A DNA stretch of 46,519 nucleotides from an uncultured Acidimicrobiaceae bacterium (GCA_947259275.1 CAMYMH010000032.1:1-46519); one strand, 5' to 3'. Counted from the first letter of the stretch, positions 20,956 through 30,664 are shown. The notes: generated by a model not told the origin, from the sequence alone. Program-made: numbers and translations.

Positions 20956-22311
20956 TCAGCCCGAGGGGCCTCGCACGAGCGCCACGTCGACGCCTGTTGT
21001 TTCACGGCCCTCGGCGACCTCGACCGGGACCGCTTCTACGGTGCCATCGGCACCATGCCATGCCTCTTGGTATCCGTGGAGACTGCAGTCGAGGAACTGC
21101 ACCAGGAAGGTCCCGGTGCCCAGCATCCCGATCCGATAGTGGCCGGATGCATCACTTCGGAACCGCATCTCTCCTGCCGCAGCACCGGTCTCCACGTTGA
21201 TGGCCCCGGCACAGATGTTGGGAACCGGTTGGCCGGTGGCCGCGTCGGTCACCGTCCCGCTGATCCAGCCACCGAGATCTACGGGAGTGGCGACCGCTAC
21301 ATCGATGCCGGGGGTCACCTGCCCGGCAATGACTTCGACCGGTTGGGCACCCTCCCAGCTCAGGGACTGCCCGTACCAGGTCTCCTCGTAGATGAATGGC
21401 CCGCAATCCACCACGCTCACATAGTGCGGCCCCGGCTCGAGCATTTCGACCTGATACCTCCCGGCCTCATGAATCCGGACCAGGGTGCCGGCCGCCGCAC
21501 CCGAGTCGACCCGATAGGCAATCACACACAAATGCACCACCGGCAGGCCGGTGTCGGCGTCGGTAACGGTGCCCGCGATGGAGCCCACTTCGAAGCCGGA
21601 GGCGATCGGGTCGGGAACGGTCCAGACCCGCGGCCACCCTTCGACCCAATCGAGCAGCTCAGCCGGGCCCAGGAAGCGATCGGGGCTCCCTTCGCTGCCC
21701 GGCATGAAGTTCATCTGGACCCAGTTGTTCTCTTCGAACCACTCGATGGTGGCCGGCTCGCCGGTGACGTCGAGGCAAGCCGCGGTGTCACGGAATCGGA
21801 TCGCCTGCCACTGGCTCCCCAGGTCCTGGGCGGCTCGCTCCTGGCAGTCGACCGCCTCCGAGACCGGCAAGATCCGGTACCGAACCCAGACCGCGCCCAT
21901 CGAGGCATCGAAGTCAACGAGGGCGCCATCGGCGGGAAGGCTGACGGTTCCGCCTCCCGCGTAATCAGGGTTGGTGACGGGAAGGCTGCTGGGCCACAGC
22001 AGCCAGCTGTCGGCCTCTGCGAGAAGGGCATCGATGGCTCGGATGTCTTCCGGGGTAGGTTCGGTCAGCGGCCACCAGGTCACTCCGTGCCAGGGGTCAT
22101 CGGGTATGAGCGACGGGGTGGGACCGGGAGGGGACAGAGAGGTGGTGGTCGGCTCCGGATGATCGGAGGGAGGGAGGTCGTCTCGACTCGTGGTGGTGGT
22201 GACGGCCGGCGCCGACCGCTCGAAATCCGGAGCCGAGGCCTGGTCGGCTCCACAGGCTGCCGCCACGGTTGCCAGGGCGATAAGTGCGACCACTTTGACC
22301 TTGAAGTCCAT
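20956..22311 (-). CDS. probable lipoprotein with carboxypeptidase-regulatory-like (Ig-like) repeats
   Basis: The frame is open to 23178, but upstream of ATG 22311 it lies over the ABC gene and is a shadow. From this ATG the protein (451 residues) starts with a lipoprotein signal (VVALIALATVAAAC), then a Thr/Pro-rich linker, a domain with WEENN-like acidic loops and paired cysteines, and two copies of a carboxypeptidase-regulatory-like domain: GSIAGTVTDADTGLPV and GWISGTVTDAATGQPV, each followed by YxVxMLExGxYxV-type strands. Such domains bind or pack as beta sandwiches on the cell surface. It is divergent from the ABC exporter genes, with about 130 bases between. Confidence 0.72.
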   Translation of the reverse strand: MDFKVKVVALIALATVAAACGADQASAPDFERSAPAVTTTTSRDDLPPSDHPEPTTTSLSPPGPTPSLIPDDPWHGVTWWPLTEPTPEDIRAIDALLAEADSWLLWPSSLPVTNPDYAGGGTVSLPADGALVDFDASMGAVWVRYRILPVSEAVDCQERAAQDLGSQWQAIRFRDTAACLDVTGEPATIEWFEENNWVQMNFMPGSEGSPDRFLGPAELLDWVEGWPRVWTVPDPIASGFEVGSIAGTVTDADTGLPVVHLCVIAYRVDSGAAAGTLVRIHEAGRYQVEMLEPGPHYVSVVDCGPFIYEETWYGQSLSWEGAQPVEVIAGQVTPGIDVAVATPVDLGGWISGTVTDAATGQPVPNICAGAINVETGAAAGEMRFRSDASGHYRIGMLGTGTFLVQFLDCSLHGYQEAWHGADGTVEAVPVEVAEGRETTGVDVALVRGPSG

Positions 22312-22438
22312 CGGCCCGCGCCTCCCATCTCCGTGTGATTGAGACGCCGGGCCGGCCGGGCAGGTTCCCCGGCCTTGCTGCGCCGCGAGTTGACTTTGTG
22401 CCCTAGTGAAGAGCTGGGTACCGGTGTAGGACTCAATC

Positions 22439-23167
22439 ATGGAGACCATCAGCGGCGCTCCTCCCGAGGAGACCGACGCCACGGGGCCGGTCATCGCGCT
22501 GCGCGGGGTTGAGAAGATCTTCCGGACCGGCCGGGTCGAATACCCGGCGCTGCGTGGCGTCGACCTCGAGGTGGCGCCGGGCGAGTTGGTGGCGGTGGTG
22601 GGGCCGAGCGGCAGCGGAAAGTCGACCATCCTCAACATCATCACCGGTATCGACCGGCCCACCAGGGGTGAAGTCGCGGTTACCGGACGCGACCTGGTCG
22701 ACCTCAGCGAGGAGGAATTGGCGGTCTGGCGCGGCGACCACGTCGGGATCGTATTCCAGTTCTTCCAACTCCTCCCCACCCTCACCGCGGTCGAAAACGT
22801 CATGTTGCCGCTCGACTTTGCCCGCACGGACTCGGTGGCCGAGCGACGCCAACGAGCCAAGCGACGCCTGGAACAGGTCGGTCTCGGGGACAAGCTCGCC
22901 AATTTCCCCGCCGAGCTTTCCGGTGGTGAGCAACAGCGGGTTGCCATCGCCCGGGCCCTGGCCTGCGACCCTGCGCTCCTGGTAGCGGACGAGCCGACCG
23001 GCAACCTCGACACCGACACGGCGGCGGAGATGTTCGACGTCTTCGGCAAGGTCAACGCCGACGGCACCACCATTGTGTATGTGACCCACGACCCAAGCCT
23101 CGCCGAGGAGGCGCACCGGGTGGTCATGATTCGAGACGGGCGGGTGGTCGACGGCGGGCAGCCGTGA
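22439..23167 (+). CDS. ABC transporter ATP-binding protein (MacB/LolD type)
   Basis: This 242-residue ATPase has every motif: Walker A GPSGSGKST (residues 55-63), Q-loop FQFFQLLPTLTAVEN, signature LSGGEQQRVAIARAL, Walker B LLVADEPTGNLD and switch His in VTHDPSLAEEA. EEA and the LLPTLT context are typical of the MacB/LolD group, which works with FtsX-type permeases to move lipoproteins, peptides or lipids. The gene overlaps the permease by 4 bases (GTGA), so the two are made together. Confidence 0.92.
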   Translation: METISGAPPEETDATGPVIALRGVEKIFRTGRVEYPALRGVDLEVAPGELVAVVGPSGSGKSTILNIITGIDRPTRGEVAVTGRDLVDLSEEELAVWRGDHVGIVFQFFQLLPTLTAVENVMLPLDFARTDSVAERRQRAKRRLEQVGLGDKLANFPAELSGGEQQRVAIARALACDPALLVADEPTGNLDTDTAAEMFDVFGKVNADGTTIVYVTHDPSLAEEAHRVVMIRDGRVVDGGQP

Positions 23168-25533
23168 TCTCCGCCCACACCCGCCGGTCATTTCGTGAGC
23201 TGACCCGTCGCAAGGCCCGATCGCTCCTCACCATCCTCACCATCGCCGGAGCCATCGCCGGCATCTGGCTGTTCTCGATTCCAAGCAACGTCGACGCCTC
23301 GATGAAGGCGCGCGCCGACGTGGATGGCCTGCATACCATCCGGCTGGCACCGGCCGCGCCCGATCTCCCCGACCAGGTGCTGGCGGAACTAGGGGCCACC
23401 GAGAACGTGGCGGCGCTCGACGTTCGGACGCTGGGAAGGACCCAGATGCGAGTCGATTCCCGCAATCAGGACGTCGTGCTGGTCGGCGTGCAGGACTTCG
23501 GACACCAATTGGTCAACATCGTCTCGGTGGAGGAAGGCGCCCTTCCATCCGGCCGGGGCCAGCTGGTCACCGACTTCGAGAACGCCCGCACCGGCCGCTT
23601 CCTGGGCGCCGTCGGCGAGACCGTCGCCATCCGCTCGTCCACCGGGGCCTGGATCACCTTCGACGTGACCGGACGGGGTGGGACTGTCCGCTACAGCAGC
23701 GAAGTCGCCGAAGACGTCCCCTTCCTCTACCTGTCCGACGTCGACGTGCAAAGCGTGATGGGATACCCGGCCCCCAACTCGATCGATGTGATCGCAGCCG
23801 ATGAATCAGCTGGTGCGGTGGCCTCCATGGTCGAAGAGCTGCGCGCCACGCTGGCCGCCGGCGTTCCCGATCTCGGCTACTGGGACGTCCTCGAGGTGTG
23901 GGAGGAGGGCACCTGGCCGGGCTCCGAAGACTTCGAGAACTTCATCGTCCTGTTCTACGTCATCGCCGGCATTGCCCTCCTCTCGGCCCTCGTCCTCATC
24001 TACACGACGATGAACACCATCGTCCGGGAGCAGACCCGGGAGATCGGCATGATGAAAGCGGTAGGCGGGACCCGGCGCAGGATCGGGCTCGGGTATTTGC
24101 GCACCGCCCTGCTGCTCGGGGGCCTCGGGACCGCCCTCGGCACCATCATCGGGTTCCCGCTCAGCAACCTGCTCATGGCCTTCATGAGCGCCGAGTTCGG
24201 GGGGACCAGCATCGGGTGGCAGGTGAGCGGGCTCGCCATCGTCCTCAGCCTCGTGGTCGGCCTCGGGGGAACTGCTCTGGCCGCCTGGCCCGCCCTGCAC
24301 CGAGCCGGCCGCATCACGGTGCGGGAGGCAATCGAAGACCACGGCGTGGTCTCGACCTACGGCGCGGCGCCACTCGACAAGATCGCCGCCCGGGCCGGGT
24401 TTCTTTCCCGCCACAACCAGATGGGATTGCGCAACGCCGCCCGTCGAGCCGGACGCAACCTGGCCACCGCCATCCCGATCGGGCTGGCGGTCGGCACCAT
24501 GCTCGCCTTTGCGGCCGTCTCGATCACCGCCCTCGACGAGACCCGCAACTCGCAGAACCTGGAGGGCGGCGACATCATCTTGTGGAACAACGGCAGCCGC
24601 GGCCTCGACGCCGATGCCCTCGCTCTCATCGAGTCGGTTCCCGAGGTGGAGTTCGCCCACCAGATGATCTACAGCAGCGTCGAGCTGGGCGGCGAATACA
24701 ACGTGTGGGGCCTGCCGGCGATCAGCACCTATGACCACGACGTGATCGAAGGACGCTGGTTCACCGAGGCGGAGGCAAACACGGCCGCCCGGGTGGTGGT
24801 GTTCGGCGAGGCCGTCGCCGAGTTGTCGGAGACCGAGGTCGGCGACGTCGTGACCCTGGAGACCCGCCGGGGACCGATCGACATGGAAGTGATCGGCATC
24901 GACGGCCAGCTGGTCAACGATGCCCAGGGCATGTTCACCCCGTTCCAGACCGTGCTCGACTACGAGGGGTGGACCACCGGCAACTACTGGATACGGACGG
25001 TCGATCCCGACGGCGCCGTCGTGGACGCCGCCGCCCAAGGAATCCACCGCGTGATGGAGCAGAACGGCTACACGGTCGGGACCAGCCTCCGGTACATCCA
25101 GCGCAACGCCGATGCCGAGGAGGATCGCCTGGTAGTTACCGTGATCAACGCCATGGGCCTCCCCATCGTCGCCATCGGCATGATCGGCCTGGTCAACTCG
25201 ATGACCAGCAACGTGCTCGACCGGACCCGGGAGATCGGGATTCTCCGCAGCATCGGTGCCCGCCGCCGCGACTTGCGGGGGATGTTCCGGGCCGAAGGAA
25301 TCGTGATCGCCCTGGTCGGCTGGTTGCTCGGCATACCGGTCGGGTACGCGATCGGGCGGCTCATCATGTGGGTGCTCGAAAACGAGTTCCACGCCGAATT
25401 CAGCTTCCTGTTTCCGCTGTGGCCGATTCTCGTCGCCCTGGTAGTGACGCTCCTCGTCTCGCTGCTGGTCTTGCAACTGCCGCTGCGGCGGGCGATTCGC
25501 ATGCGTCCGGGCGACGCGCTCCGCTACGAATAG
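23164..25533 (+). CDS. FtsX/MacB-type ABC transporter permease
   Basis: The 789-residue permease starts at GTG 23164 within the end of the ATPase gene. It has an N-terminal TM helix (SLLTILTIAGAIAGIWLF), a periplasmic-type MacB_PCD domain (about 40-240), and a first FtsX block of three TM helices (about 260-390). A second TM helix (about 430-455) and a second extracytoplasmic domain follow, then a final FtsX block ending LRRAIRMRPGDALRYE. The motif REIGMMKAVGGTRR and the repeat REIGILRSIGARRRDL mark the two FtsX blocks. Such two-block proteins act as the full membrane part of the exporter. The substrate is not shown by the sequence. It ends 3 bases from the convergent glgX. Confidence 0.9.
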   Translation: MISAHTRRSFRELTRRKARSLLTILTIAGAIAGIWLFSIPSNVDASMKARADVDGLHTIRLAPAAPDLPDQVLAELGATENVAALDVRTLGRTQMRVDSRNQDVVLVGVQDFGHQLVNIVSVEEGALPSGRGQLVTDFENARTGRFLGAVGETVAIRSSTGAWITFDVTGRGGTVRYSSEVAEDVPFLYLSDVDVQSVMGYPAPNSIDVIAADESAGAVASMVEELRATLAAGVPDLGYWDVLEVWEEGTWPGSEDFENFIVLFYVIAGIALLSALVLIYTTMNTIVREQTREIGMMKAVGGTRRRIGLGYLRTALLLGGLGTALGTIIGFPLSNLLMAFMSAEFGGTSIGWQVSGLAIVLSLVVGLGGTALAAWPALHRAGRITVREAIEDHGVVSTYGAAPLDKIAARAGFLSRHNQMGLRNAARRAGRNLATAIPIGLAVGTMLAFAAVSITALDETRNSQNLEGGDIILWNNGSRGLDADALALIESVPEVEFAHQMIYSSVELGGEYNVWGLPAISTYDHDVIEGRWFTEAEANTAARVVVFGEAVAELSETEVGDVVTLETRRGPIDMEVIGIDGQLVNDAQGMFTPFQTVLDYEGWTTGNYWIRTVDPDGAVVDAAAQGIHRVMEQNGYTVGTSLRYIQRNADAEEDRLVVTVINAMGLPIVAIGMIGLVNSMTSNVLDRTREIGILRSIGARRRDLRGMFRAEGIVIALVGWLLGIPVGYAIGRLIMWVLENEFHAEFSFLFPLWPILVALVVTLLVSLLVLQLPLRRAIRMRPGDALRYE

Positions 25534-25536
25534 CCC

Positions 25537-27660
25537 TCAGTCGCCCGGGTCGGTGGCAAACAGGACGACGACGGTCTTGTGTGGGGTCGGATAGCCGAGC
25601 TCGCTCACGAACGGCGCATCCGCCGGGTCAACCACGTCCTCGGGAGATGCCAGCGAGGTATCGACCACCCTGCGCCACGGTTGGGCTCCGGCCGGAAGCC
25701 CGGGCAGCTCGAACGTCAGCGGCTCGGTGTAACCGTTGAGCAGGAAGTGCATTCGCAGGCCGTTGGAGCGGTTGACGGCCGAAACGGCCAGGGTGTGGGA
25801 ATCGAAGGACAGGTCGGGAGCCTCCATGCGCACGCCGTGCAACCGGATCCTCGCCTGCCGGATCAGCTGGTTGAGGGTGAGCCCGTGATCGAATCGCACC
25901 GAATCGAAATGCTGGCGGACTTCGATGAGCTGCTTCACGAACCGGTGCACATCGGCGTGGTCTTCCAGCAGCGACCAGTCGAGCCAGCTCAGCTCGTTGT
26001 CCTGGGACCAGGCGTTGTTGTTCCCGTGCTGGGTGCGGCGCATCTCGTCGCCCATCAGCAACATCGGGGTTCCCACCGAGAGCAGCGTCATGGTGAGGAA
26101 GTTCTTCACCTGCCGGTTGCGCAACCCCTCGATGTGAGGATGGTCGGTGGGGCCCTCCACTCCACAGTTCCAGCTGCGGTTGTCGTCCGAACCATCCCGG
26201 CCACCCTCCAGATTCGCCTGGTTGTGCTTGCGGTTGAAAGTGACCAGGTCGTTGAGGGTGAATCCGTCGTGGCAGGTGACGAAGTTCACGCTTCGCTCCG
26301 GCTCGCGTTCACCGCCCCCGTACAGGGCGGGACTGCCCAGAATGCGCTCCGCGATCCGCGGCACGCTCCCCTTGTCTCCACGTAGGAACCCGCGCACATC
26401 GTCCCGGAACTTGCCGTTCCACTCCTTCCACGAATCCCCCACGAAGTCGCCCACCTGGTACAGCCCGGCGGCGTCCCAGGCTTCGGCGATCAGCTTGGTG
26501 CCTGCCAGCACCGGGTCGGTCTCGATGTCAAGCAACACCGGCGGGTTGGGGACCGGCCGGCCGCTCTGATCGCGAGAGAGGATCGATGCCAGATCGAAGC
26601 GGAACCCGTCGACGTGCATCTCCTCAACCCAGTAGCGGAGGCTGTCCAGAATCAGGCGGCGGACGATGGGCTGGTTGGCATTGAGGGTGTTGCCCGTCCC
26701 CGAGTAGTTGGCATAGCGGCTGCCACCGTCCTCGAGCATGTAATAGGTCCGGTTGTCGAGGCCCCGGAAGCTGATGGTGGGGCCGCCCTCGCCGCCCTCG
26801 GCGGTGTGGTTGTACACGACGTCGAGAATCACTTCGATTCCGGCCCGGTGCAGCGCCTTCACCATGTGGCGGAACTCGTCGAGCGGGCCGACTGGATCCC
26901 GCCTCCAGCCGTAGTCGGCATGGGGGGCGAAGAATGAGACGGGGCCGTATCCCCAGTAGTCCGACAACCCGTCGGGAGCGTGCCGACGGTCGAACTGGAA
27001 CACCGGCAGCAATTCAACCGCGGTGACGCCCAGGTCCTGCAGATAGGGAATCTTCTCGATCAGTCCGGCGAAGCTGCCCCGGCGGTCATTGCGCCTGCCC
27101 CCCTTCGATCTCCTCCTGACCCCGGAACTGGGATGCCGGGTGAAGCCGCGCACATGCAGTTCATAGATCACCGTCTCGGAAAACGGGCGCCGCAGCGGCT
27201 CATCACCCTCCCAGTCGTATTGGTCAACGTCGACCACAACGCTCTTCATTGCCTCGGCGTCATTGGCTCCCGGGGCGGTAGCAGCCTCCCGGCTGTAGGC
27301 GGCGGGCACCGCCACCGACCTCCCGTAGGGGTCGAGGAGAACCTTGTCGGGATCGAACCGGAGCCCCGCCTCGGGATTGTTGGGTCCGAGCATGCGATAG
27401 CCGTAGACCTGGCCGGGCTCGATGTACTTGATCCAGGCGTGCCAATAGTGGTAGGTGCGGTGGCGCCGGGGATCCAGCTTGATGACCCTGGCCGGCTTAG
27501 TGTCGTCCACATCGTCGAACAGGCACAGCTCGACCTCGTGGGCGTGCCGGGAGTAGACGACGAAGTTGACGCCTTCCGGCTCGACCGTCGCCCCGAGCGG
27601 GAACGGGCTTCCGCGATTGACCTTGGCGATGGCGCGCCTCCACACTTGCGGTGCCGTCAT
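25537..27660 (-). CDS. glgX: glycogen debranching enzyme GlgX (isoamylase-type)
   Basis: It hydrolyses alpha-1,6 branches of glycogen in glycogen breakdown. ATG 27660 gives 707 residues; the frame is open to a GTG at 27693 that adds 11 residues. The N-terminal CBM48 domain has PFPLGATVEPEGVNFVVYS. The GH13 barrel shows VILDVVYNHTAEG (region I), DGFRFDLASIL (nucleophile Asp), LIAEAWD (acid/base Glu) and FVTCHDGFTLND (third acid). A beta domain closes the protein. The length and motifs are normal for GlgX/TreX. The gene is convergent with the ABC permease. Confidence 0.93.
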   Translation of the reverse strand: MTAPQVWRRAIAKVNRGSPFPLGATVEPEGVNFVVYSRHAHEVELCLFDDVDDTKPARVIKLDPRRHRTYHYWHAWIKYIEPGQVYGYRMLGPNNPEAGLRFDPDKVLLDPYGRSVAVPAAYSREAATAPGANDAEAMKSVVVDVDQYDWEGDEPLRRPFSETVIYELHVRGFTRHPSSGVRRRSKGGRRNDRRGSFAGLIEKIPYLQDLGVTAVELLPVFQFDRRHAPDGLSDYWGYGPVSFFAPHADYGWRRDPVGPLDEFRHMVKALHRAGIEVILDVVYNHTAEGGEGGPTISFRGLDNRTYYMLEDGGSRYANYSGTGNTLNANQPIVRRLILDSLRYWVEEMHVDGFRFDLASILSRDQSGRPVPNPPVLLDIETDPVLAGTKLIAEAWDAAGLYQVGDFVGDSWKEWNGKFRDDVRGFLRGDKGSVPRIAERILGSPALYGGGEREPERSVNFVTCHDGFTLNDLVTFNRKHNQANLEGGRDGSDDNRSWNCGVEGPTDHPHIEGLRNRQVKNFLTMTLLSVGTPMLLMGDEMRRTQHGNNNAWSQDNELSWLDWSLLEDHADVHRFVKQLIEVRQHFDSVRFDHGLTLNQLIRQARIRLHGVRMEAPDLSFDSHTLAVSAVNRSNGLRMHFLLNGYTEPLTFELPGLPAGAQPWRRVVDTSLASPEDVVDPADAPFVSELGYPTPHKTVVVLFATDPGD

Positions 27661-27705
27661 TCTCGCAGGTCGAGACCGCCCGGCGGTGACCAAAAGACGG
27701 CCGGG

Positions 27706-27969
27706 CTATCGGTCCTTCTTCATGTCGTCGAAATACTCATCGAGGTCGAAGTCGTCGACCTTCCAGGCTGCGCCCGTCACTCCGAAGAAGAGCATCACGG
27801 CAGCCAACACCAGCAGGACGGCGGTGACCAGAAAGCCACCAACGGCAACCCAGTGGGCCCCCGTCATCGGCTCGTTGTTGAGGTCCCCCGGCCAGACGAA
27901 TGCCGACGCAACCCCGGTCACAATTCCTACGGCGAACAGAATCAGGGACCGCTTGACCGGCCAGCTCAC
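27706..27969 (-). CDS. small membrane protein with acidic C-terminus
   Basis: The GTG at 27969 overlaps the stop of the upstream M24 peptidase gene by 4 bases (GTGA), which decides the start; the longer frame to 27999 is rejected. The 87-residue product has two TM helices (RSLILFAVGIVTGVASAFVW and AVGGFLVTAVLLVLAAVMLF) and a cytoplasmic tail VDDFDLDEYFDDMKKDR. No family is recognised. Coupling to the peptidase gene suggests co-expression, but no functional link is visible. Confidence 0.75.
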   Translation of the reverse strand: MSWPVKRSLILFAVGIVTGVASAFVWPGDLNNEPMTGAHWVAVGGFLVTAVLLVLAAVMLFFGVTGAAWKVDDFDLDEYFDDMKKDR

Positions 27970-29423
27970 AGCAACGGCAGCGATGACGCCTCGGCGCACA
28001 CGGCTTCGACCTCATCAGGATCGGTGGGGACATCTTCCGACAGATTCCGGTAGCCGTCCTCGGTGATGAGCACGTCATCCTCGATTCGGACACCGATCCC
28101 GAGAAACTCGGCCGGGATCTGGTGCTCGACGGTGCCGGCCGCCTCCCGAGCCTCCTCCCGCCGTTGGCGCGCCTCCCCCGGCCCCAGTTCGTAAGCCAGC
28201 TGCCGCTGGGCATCCTCGTCATATTCGAGGAGCGCGAACTCCACCACCGGCCGTTTGGGATCCACATACACGCCTGGTTCGACGGTGAACGCCATTCCGG
28301 GTGCCAGCACCATCGGCCGGCGATCAACCCGATACCGGCCGGCATCGTGCACGTCGAGGCCCAGCCAGTGCCCGGTGCCGTGCATGAAGAACTCACGCTC
28401 GTGGCCCATGGCATAGGAGTCCTCGGCGTCCCGCGGCAACAGACCGAGGTCAACCAGCCCGGCGGCAATCATCCTCCGGGCGGCGGTGTGCTGGGCGGTG
28501 AGGGTCCCTCCCGGCCGGCAATCGGAAAGGGCAGCTTGCTGCGCGGCCAGCACGACGTCGTAGATCGCCCGCTGCGGAGCAGTGAACTTGCCGTTGACCG
28601 GAAACGTGCGGGTGATGTCGGCGGAGAACTGACCGAATTCGGCTCCGGCATCGATGAGTACCAGCTCACCGTCCTGCATTCGACGGCGGTTCTCCGTGTA
28701 GTGAAGGATGCAGGCGTTCGGTCCCGAGCCCACGATGGACGGGTAGCCATCGCGGGGCGAGCCCAGCTGGCGGAAAACATACTCGAGCGCCGCCTGGGTC
28801 TGGTACTCGTACCGGCCCGGTTGGGTGAAGCGCATCGCTTCTTGGTGGGCTTCCGCCGAGATCCGGCACGCCTCGGCCAGCCATTCCGCCTCGGGCGCGG
28901 TCTTGATGAGGCGCATGTCGTGCAGGATCGGGGCCGGATTCTCGATGATCGACGGCACCGTCCAGCCCGCACGAATCCGTTGGTCGCCGATGTTCTCGAG
29001 CAGCTTGATGATCGTGTCATCCAGGCGCGGATTCCCGAGCGCATAGAAGATGCGGGTGCGGTCGACCGCGTATTCACGCAGCTTCTTCTCCAGGTCACCA
29101 ATCGGGTAGGCGGCGTCGGCCGCGAACGCCTCAACTGCCCCCTCCACACCGGCCCGGTACCCGTCCCAGATCTCGCGCTCGCGGTCCTTCGGCCGCACGA
29201 ACAGAACGTACCGCTCGGAGGGGTGAGATGGGTTGAACACCGCCACCGCGTCGGGCTCCGGAAACCCGGTCAGGAAATAGAAATCGGAATCTTGCCGGAA
29301 CGGGTAGTAGCTGTCGTAGTTCCTGAGTGACTCCGCCCCACCGACAATGACGGCCAGCCCGTCGCCGATCTCTTCTGCGAACCGTTTCCGTCGTAGTTCA
29401 AAGGCCGCCGCGTCGTAGTCCAT
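27966..29423 (-). CDS. pepP: Xaa-Pro aminopeptidase (M24B)
   Basis: It removes N-terminal residues in front of proline from peptides. The start ATG 29423 gives 485 residues; the frame upstream (to 29603) overlaps the next coiled-coil gene and is rejected. The N-terminal AMP_N domain has FRQDSDFYFLTGFPEPDAV. In the C-terminal pita-bread fold, the five metal ligands are visible: Asp in LIDAGAEFG, Asp in ADITRTFP, His in HGTGHWLGLDVHD, Glu in FTVEPGVY and Glu in RIEDDVLI. Length and order are normal. It is likely cytoplasmic. It overlaps the small membrane protein gene downstream. Confidence 0.92.
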   Translation of the reverse strand: MDYDAAAFELRRKRFAEEIGDGLAVIVGGAESLRNYDSYYPFRQDSDFYFLTGFPEPDAVAVFNPSHPSERYVLFVRPKDREREIWDGYRAGVEGAVEAFAADAAYPIGDLEKKLREYAVDRTRIFYALGNPRLDDTIIKLLENIGDQRIRAGWTVPSIIENPAPILHDMRLIKTAPEAEWLAEACRISAEAHQEAMRFTQPGRYEYQTQAALEYVFRQLGSPRDGYPSIVGSGPNACILHYTENRRRMQDGELVLIDAGAEFGQFSADITRTFPVNGKFTAPQRAIYDVVLAAQQAALSDCRPGGTLTAQHTAARRMIAAGLVDLGLLPRDAEDSYAMGHEREFFMHGTGHWLGLDVHDAGRYRVDRRPMVLAPGMAFTVEPGVYVDPKRPVVEFALLEYDEDAQRQLAYELGPGEARQRREEAREAAGTVEHQIPAEFLGIGVRIEDDVLITEDGYRNLSEDVPTDPDEVEAVCAEASSLPLL

Positions 29424-29445
29424 GGCAGAAGCGTACCCGCCGGGT

Positions 29446-29841
29446 TCACTCCCCCCGGAGCTCGGCCAGCCGGACCTTGAGCTGCTGCAGTTGCTCCTGT
29501 TTCTGGTCCAGGCCGAACGACTTCGCCATCTGGGCGTGCATCTTGTGGAGATACTCGGGATCGATTCCGCCTCCCCGGCCAGTTTGCCCGGCGGCGCTGG
29601 CACTGGGGCGGGTATCGAGATGCTGGAGGATCTCGGCCTCCAAGTGGTCGATCTGTTCCTCCAGCTGCTCGATCGTCAGGTCGCGGGGAAGCGAGGATCG
29701 GGCCCGGCTCGCCTCCAGCCGCAGTGCATCCTGGCGGTTGGAGAGTGCGGCGCGAGCTGCGAAGTCGTCGTCTGGGGTCGCCAGCAGCTCATCCTGCACG
29801 TCCGCCAGGGCGGCCAGCACTTCTTCGAGCGAGCGGCTCAT
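29446..29841 (-). CDS. coiled-coil hypothetical protein
   Basis: From ATG 29841 (MSRSLEEVLAAL) there are 131 residues rich in Leu, Glu and Gln. Heptad-like helices are seen at residues about 5-55 and 58-80 (IEQLEEQIDHLEAEILQHL), then a Gly/Pro/Ser linker, then a second coiled coil (GLDQKQEQLQQLKVRLAEL). No TM segment or enzyme motif. It is 22 bases upstream of pepP on the same strand and may be cotranscribed. Confidence 0.65.
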   Translation of the reverse strand: MSRSLEEVLAALADVQDELLATPDDDFAARAALSNRQDALRLEASRARSSLPRDLTIEQLEEQIDHLEAEILQHLDTRPSASAAGQTGRGGGIDPEYLHKMHAQMAKSFGLDQKQEQLQQLKVRLAELRGE

Positions 29842-29893
29842 TCTCAGATTATGGCAGCGAGCAGACATAGGCAACGGACGCTACCGTTGGCCC

Positions 29894-30205
29894 ATGACCG
29901 ACATACCCGACATCCCCATTCCCGACAGCACCGAAGGCGTTGGTATCCCGACCGGCGAGCCCGCAAAACCGGCCGGCGGTATCGCCTTCCCCTGGCGACT
30001 GGTGACCGCCCTGGCGGTGTTCGGCATCATCGTCATCTTCGCACTTCAGAACACCGACTCCACCCAGGTCAACTTCCTGTTCTGGGATTTCAACATCCCG
30101 CTCATCGTCGTGATCACCGCCACCATGGTGCTGTCGGTGGTCTTCGGTGACATGATCGACTGGTGGTGGAAGCGGCGGAAGAGGAAGCACCGGGACGAAG
30201 GCTGA
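29894..30205 (+). CDS. LapA/DUF1049-type small membrane protein
   Basis: The start is ATG 29894; the long upstream frame overlaps the coiled-coil gene and is rejected. The 103-residue product has a Pro-rich N-terminus and two TM helices (VTALAVFGIIVIFALQN and LIVVITATMVLSVVFG), followed by a basic tail (WWWKRRKRKHRDEG). The motif IFALQNTDSTQVNFLFW is characteristic of the LapA domain (N-x6-V-F-W). LapA proteins are involved in lipopolysaccharide assembly in Gram-negatives; in actinobacteria the role is unknown. Confidence 0.8.
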   Translation: MTDIPDIPIPDSTEGVGIPTGEPAKPAGGIAFPWRLVTALAVFGIIVIFALQNTDSTQVNFLFWDFNIPLIVVITATMVLSVVFGDMIDWWWKRRKRKHRDEG

Positions 30206-30250
30206 CGGCTTCGTCGGCTGCCAGCTACCAGCAAACGCGACGAGAGCGGT

Positions 30251-30664
30251 ATGACGGGCATTGCCTTGGGAGATGAGCTGTTCGATTTGGTGCGGTCGCT
30301 CGGGTTGCCGGATGGGGACTACGCCATCTTTGGGAGCGGGCCCTTGATCGTGCGGGGAATCATCGAGGCGACCAATGATCTCGACATCATCACCCGCCCA
30401 GCCGCCTGGGAGCTGGTCACCCAACTCGGAGAGGTCTCAACCTTCGATGATGGGAATGCCCGGGTCGACCTGTTCGATGGACGCATCACGTTCGGCACTA
30501 CCTGGAAGTACGGCGAGTTCGATCTCGATGAGCTCATCGACACCGCCGAAGTGATCGATGGTCTCCCCTTCGTCCGGATGGAACACGTCGTCGCCTACAA
30601 AGAGGCGGCCGGACGGCCGAAAGACCACGAGCACGTGCGGCTTTGGCGAGCCTCCACGGCCTAG
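30251..30664 (+). CDS. nucleotidyltransferase-fold protein (MNT-like)
   Basis: The 137-residue protein has YAIFGSGPLIVRGI followed by NDLDIITR, the GSGxL-x9-DxD layout of a nucleotidyltransferase. The second part has LFDGRITFGTTW, and a final helix MEHVVAYKEAAGRPKDHEH. The C-terminal KxxxGRPKD-H motif occurs in small nucleotidyltransferase-like proteins related to toxin-antitoxin and defence genes. No partner gene is adjacent, so a toxin role is unproven. A copy of its last 19 codons recurs as a remnant at 31293. Confidence 0.65.
   Translation: MTGIALGDELFDLVRSLGLPDGDYAIFGSGPLIVRGIIEATNDLDIITRPAAWELVTQLGEVSTFDDGNARVDLFDGRITFGTTWKYGEFDLDELIDTAEVIDGLPFVRMEHVVAYKEAAGRPKDHEHVRLWRASTA

Noticed and set aside
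22312..23178. N-terminal extension of the lipoprotein frame to 23178
   Set aside because: It lies antisense to the ABC ATPase; the lipoprotein signal begins at ATG 22311.
23806..25476. 556-residue minus-strand frame opposite the ABC permease
   Set aside because: Rich in His, Asp and Gly in the pattern produced by reading the reverse of a GC-rich gene; the permease frame has clear FtsX blocks.
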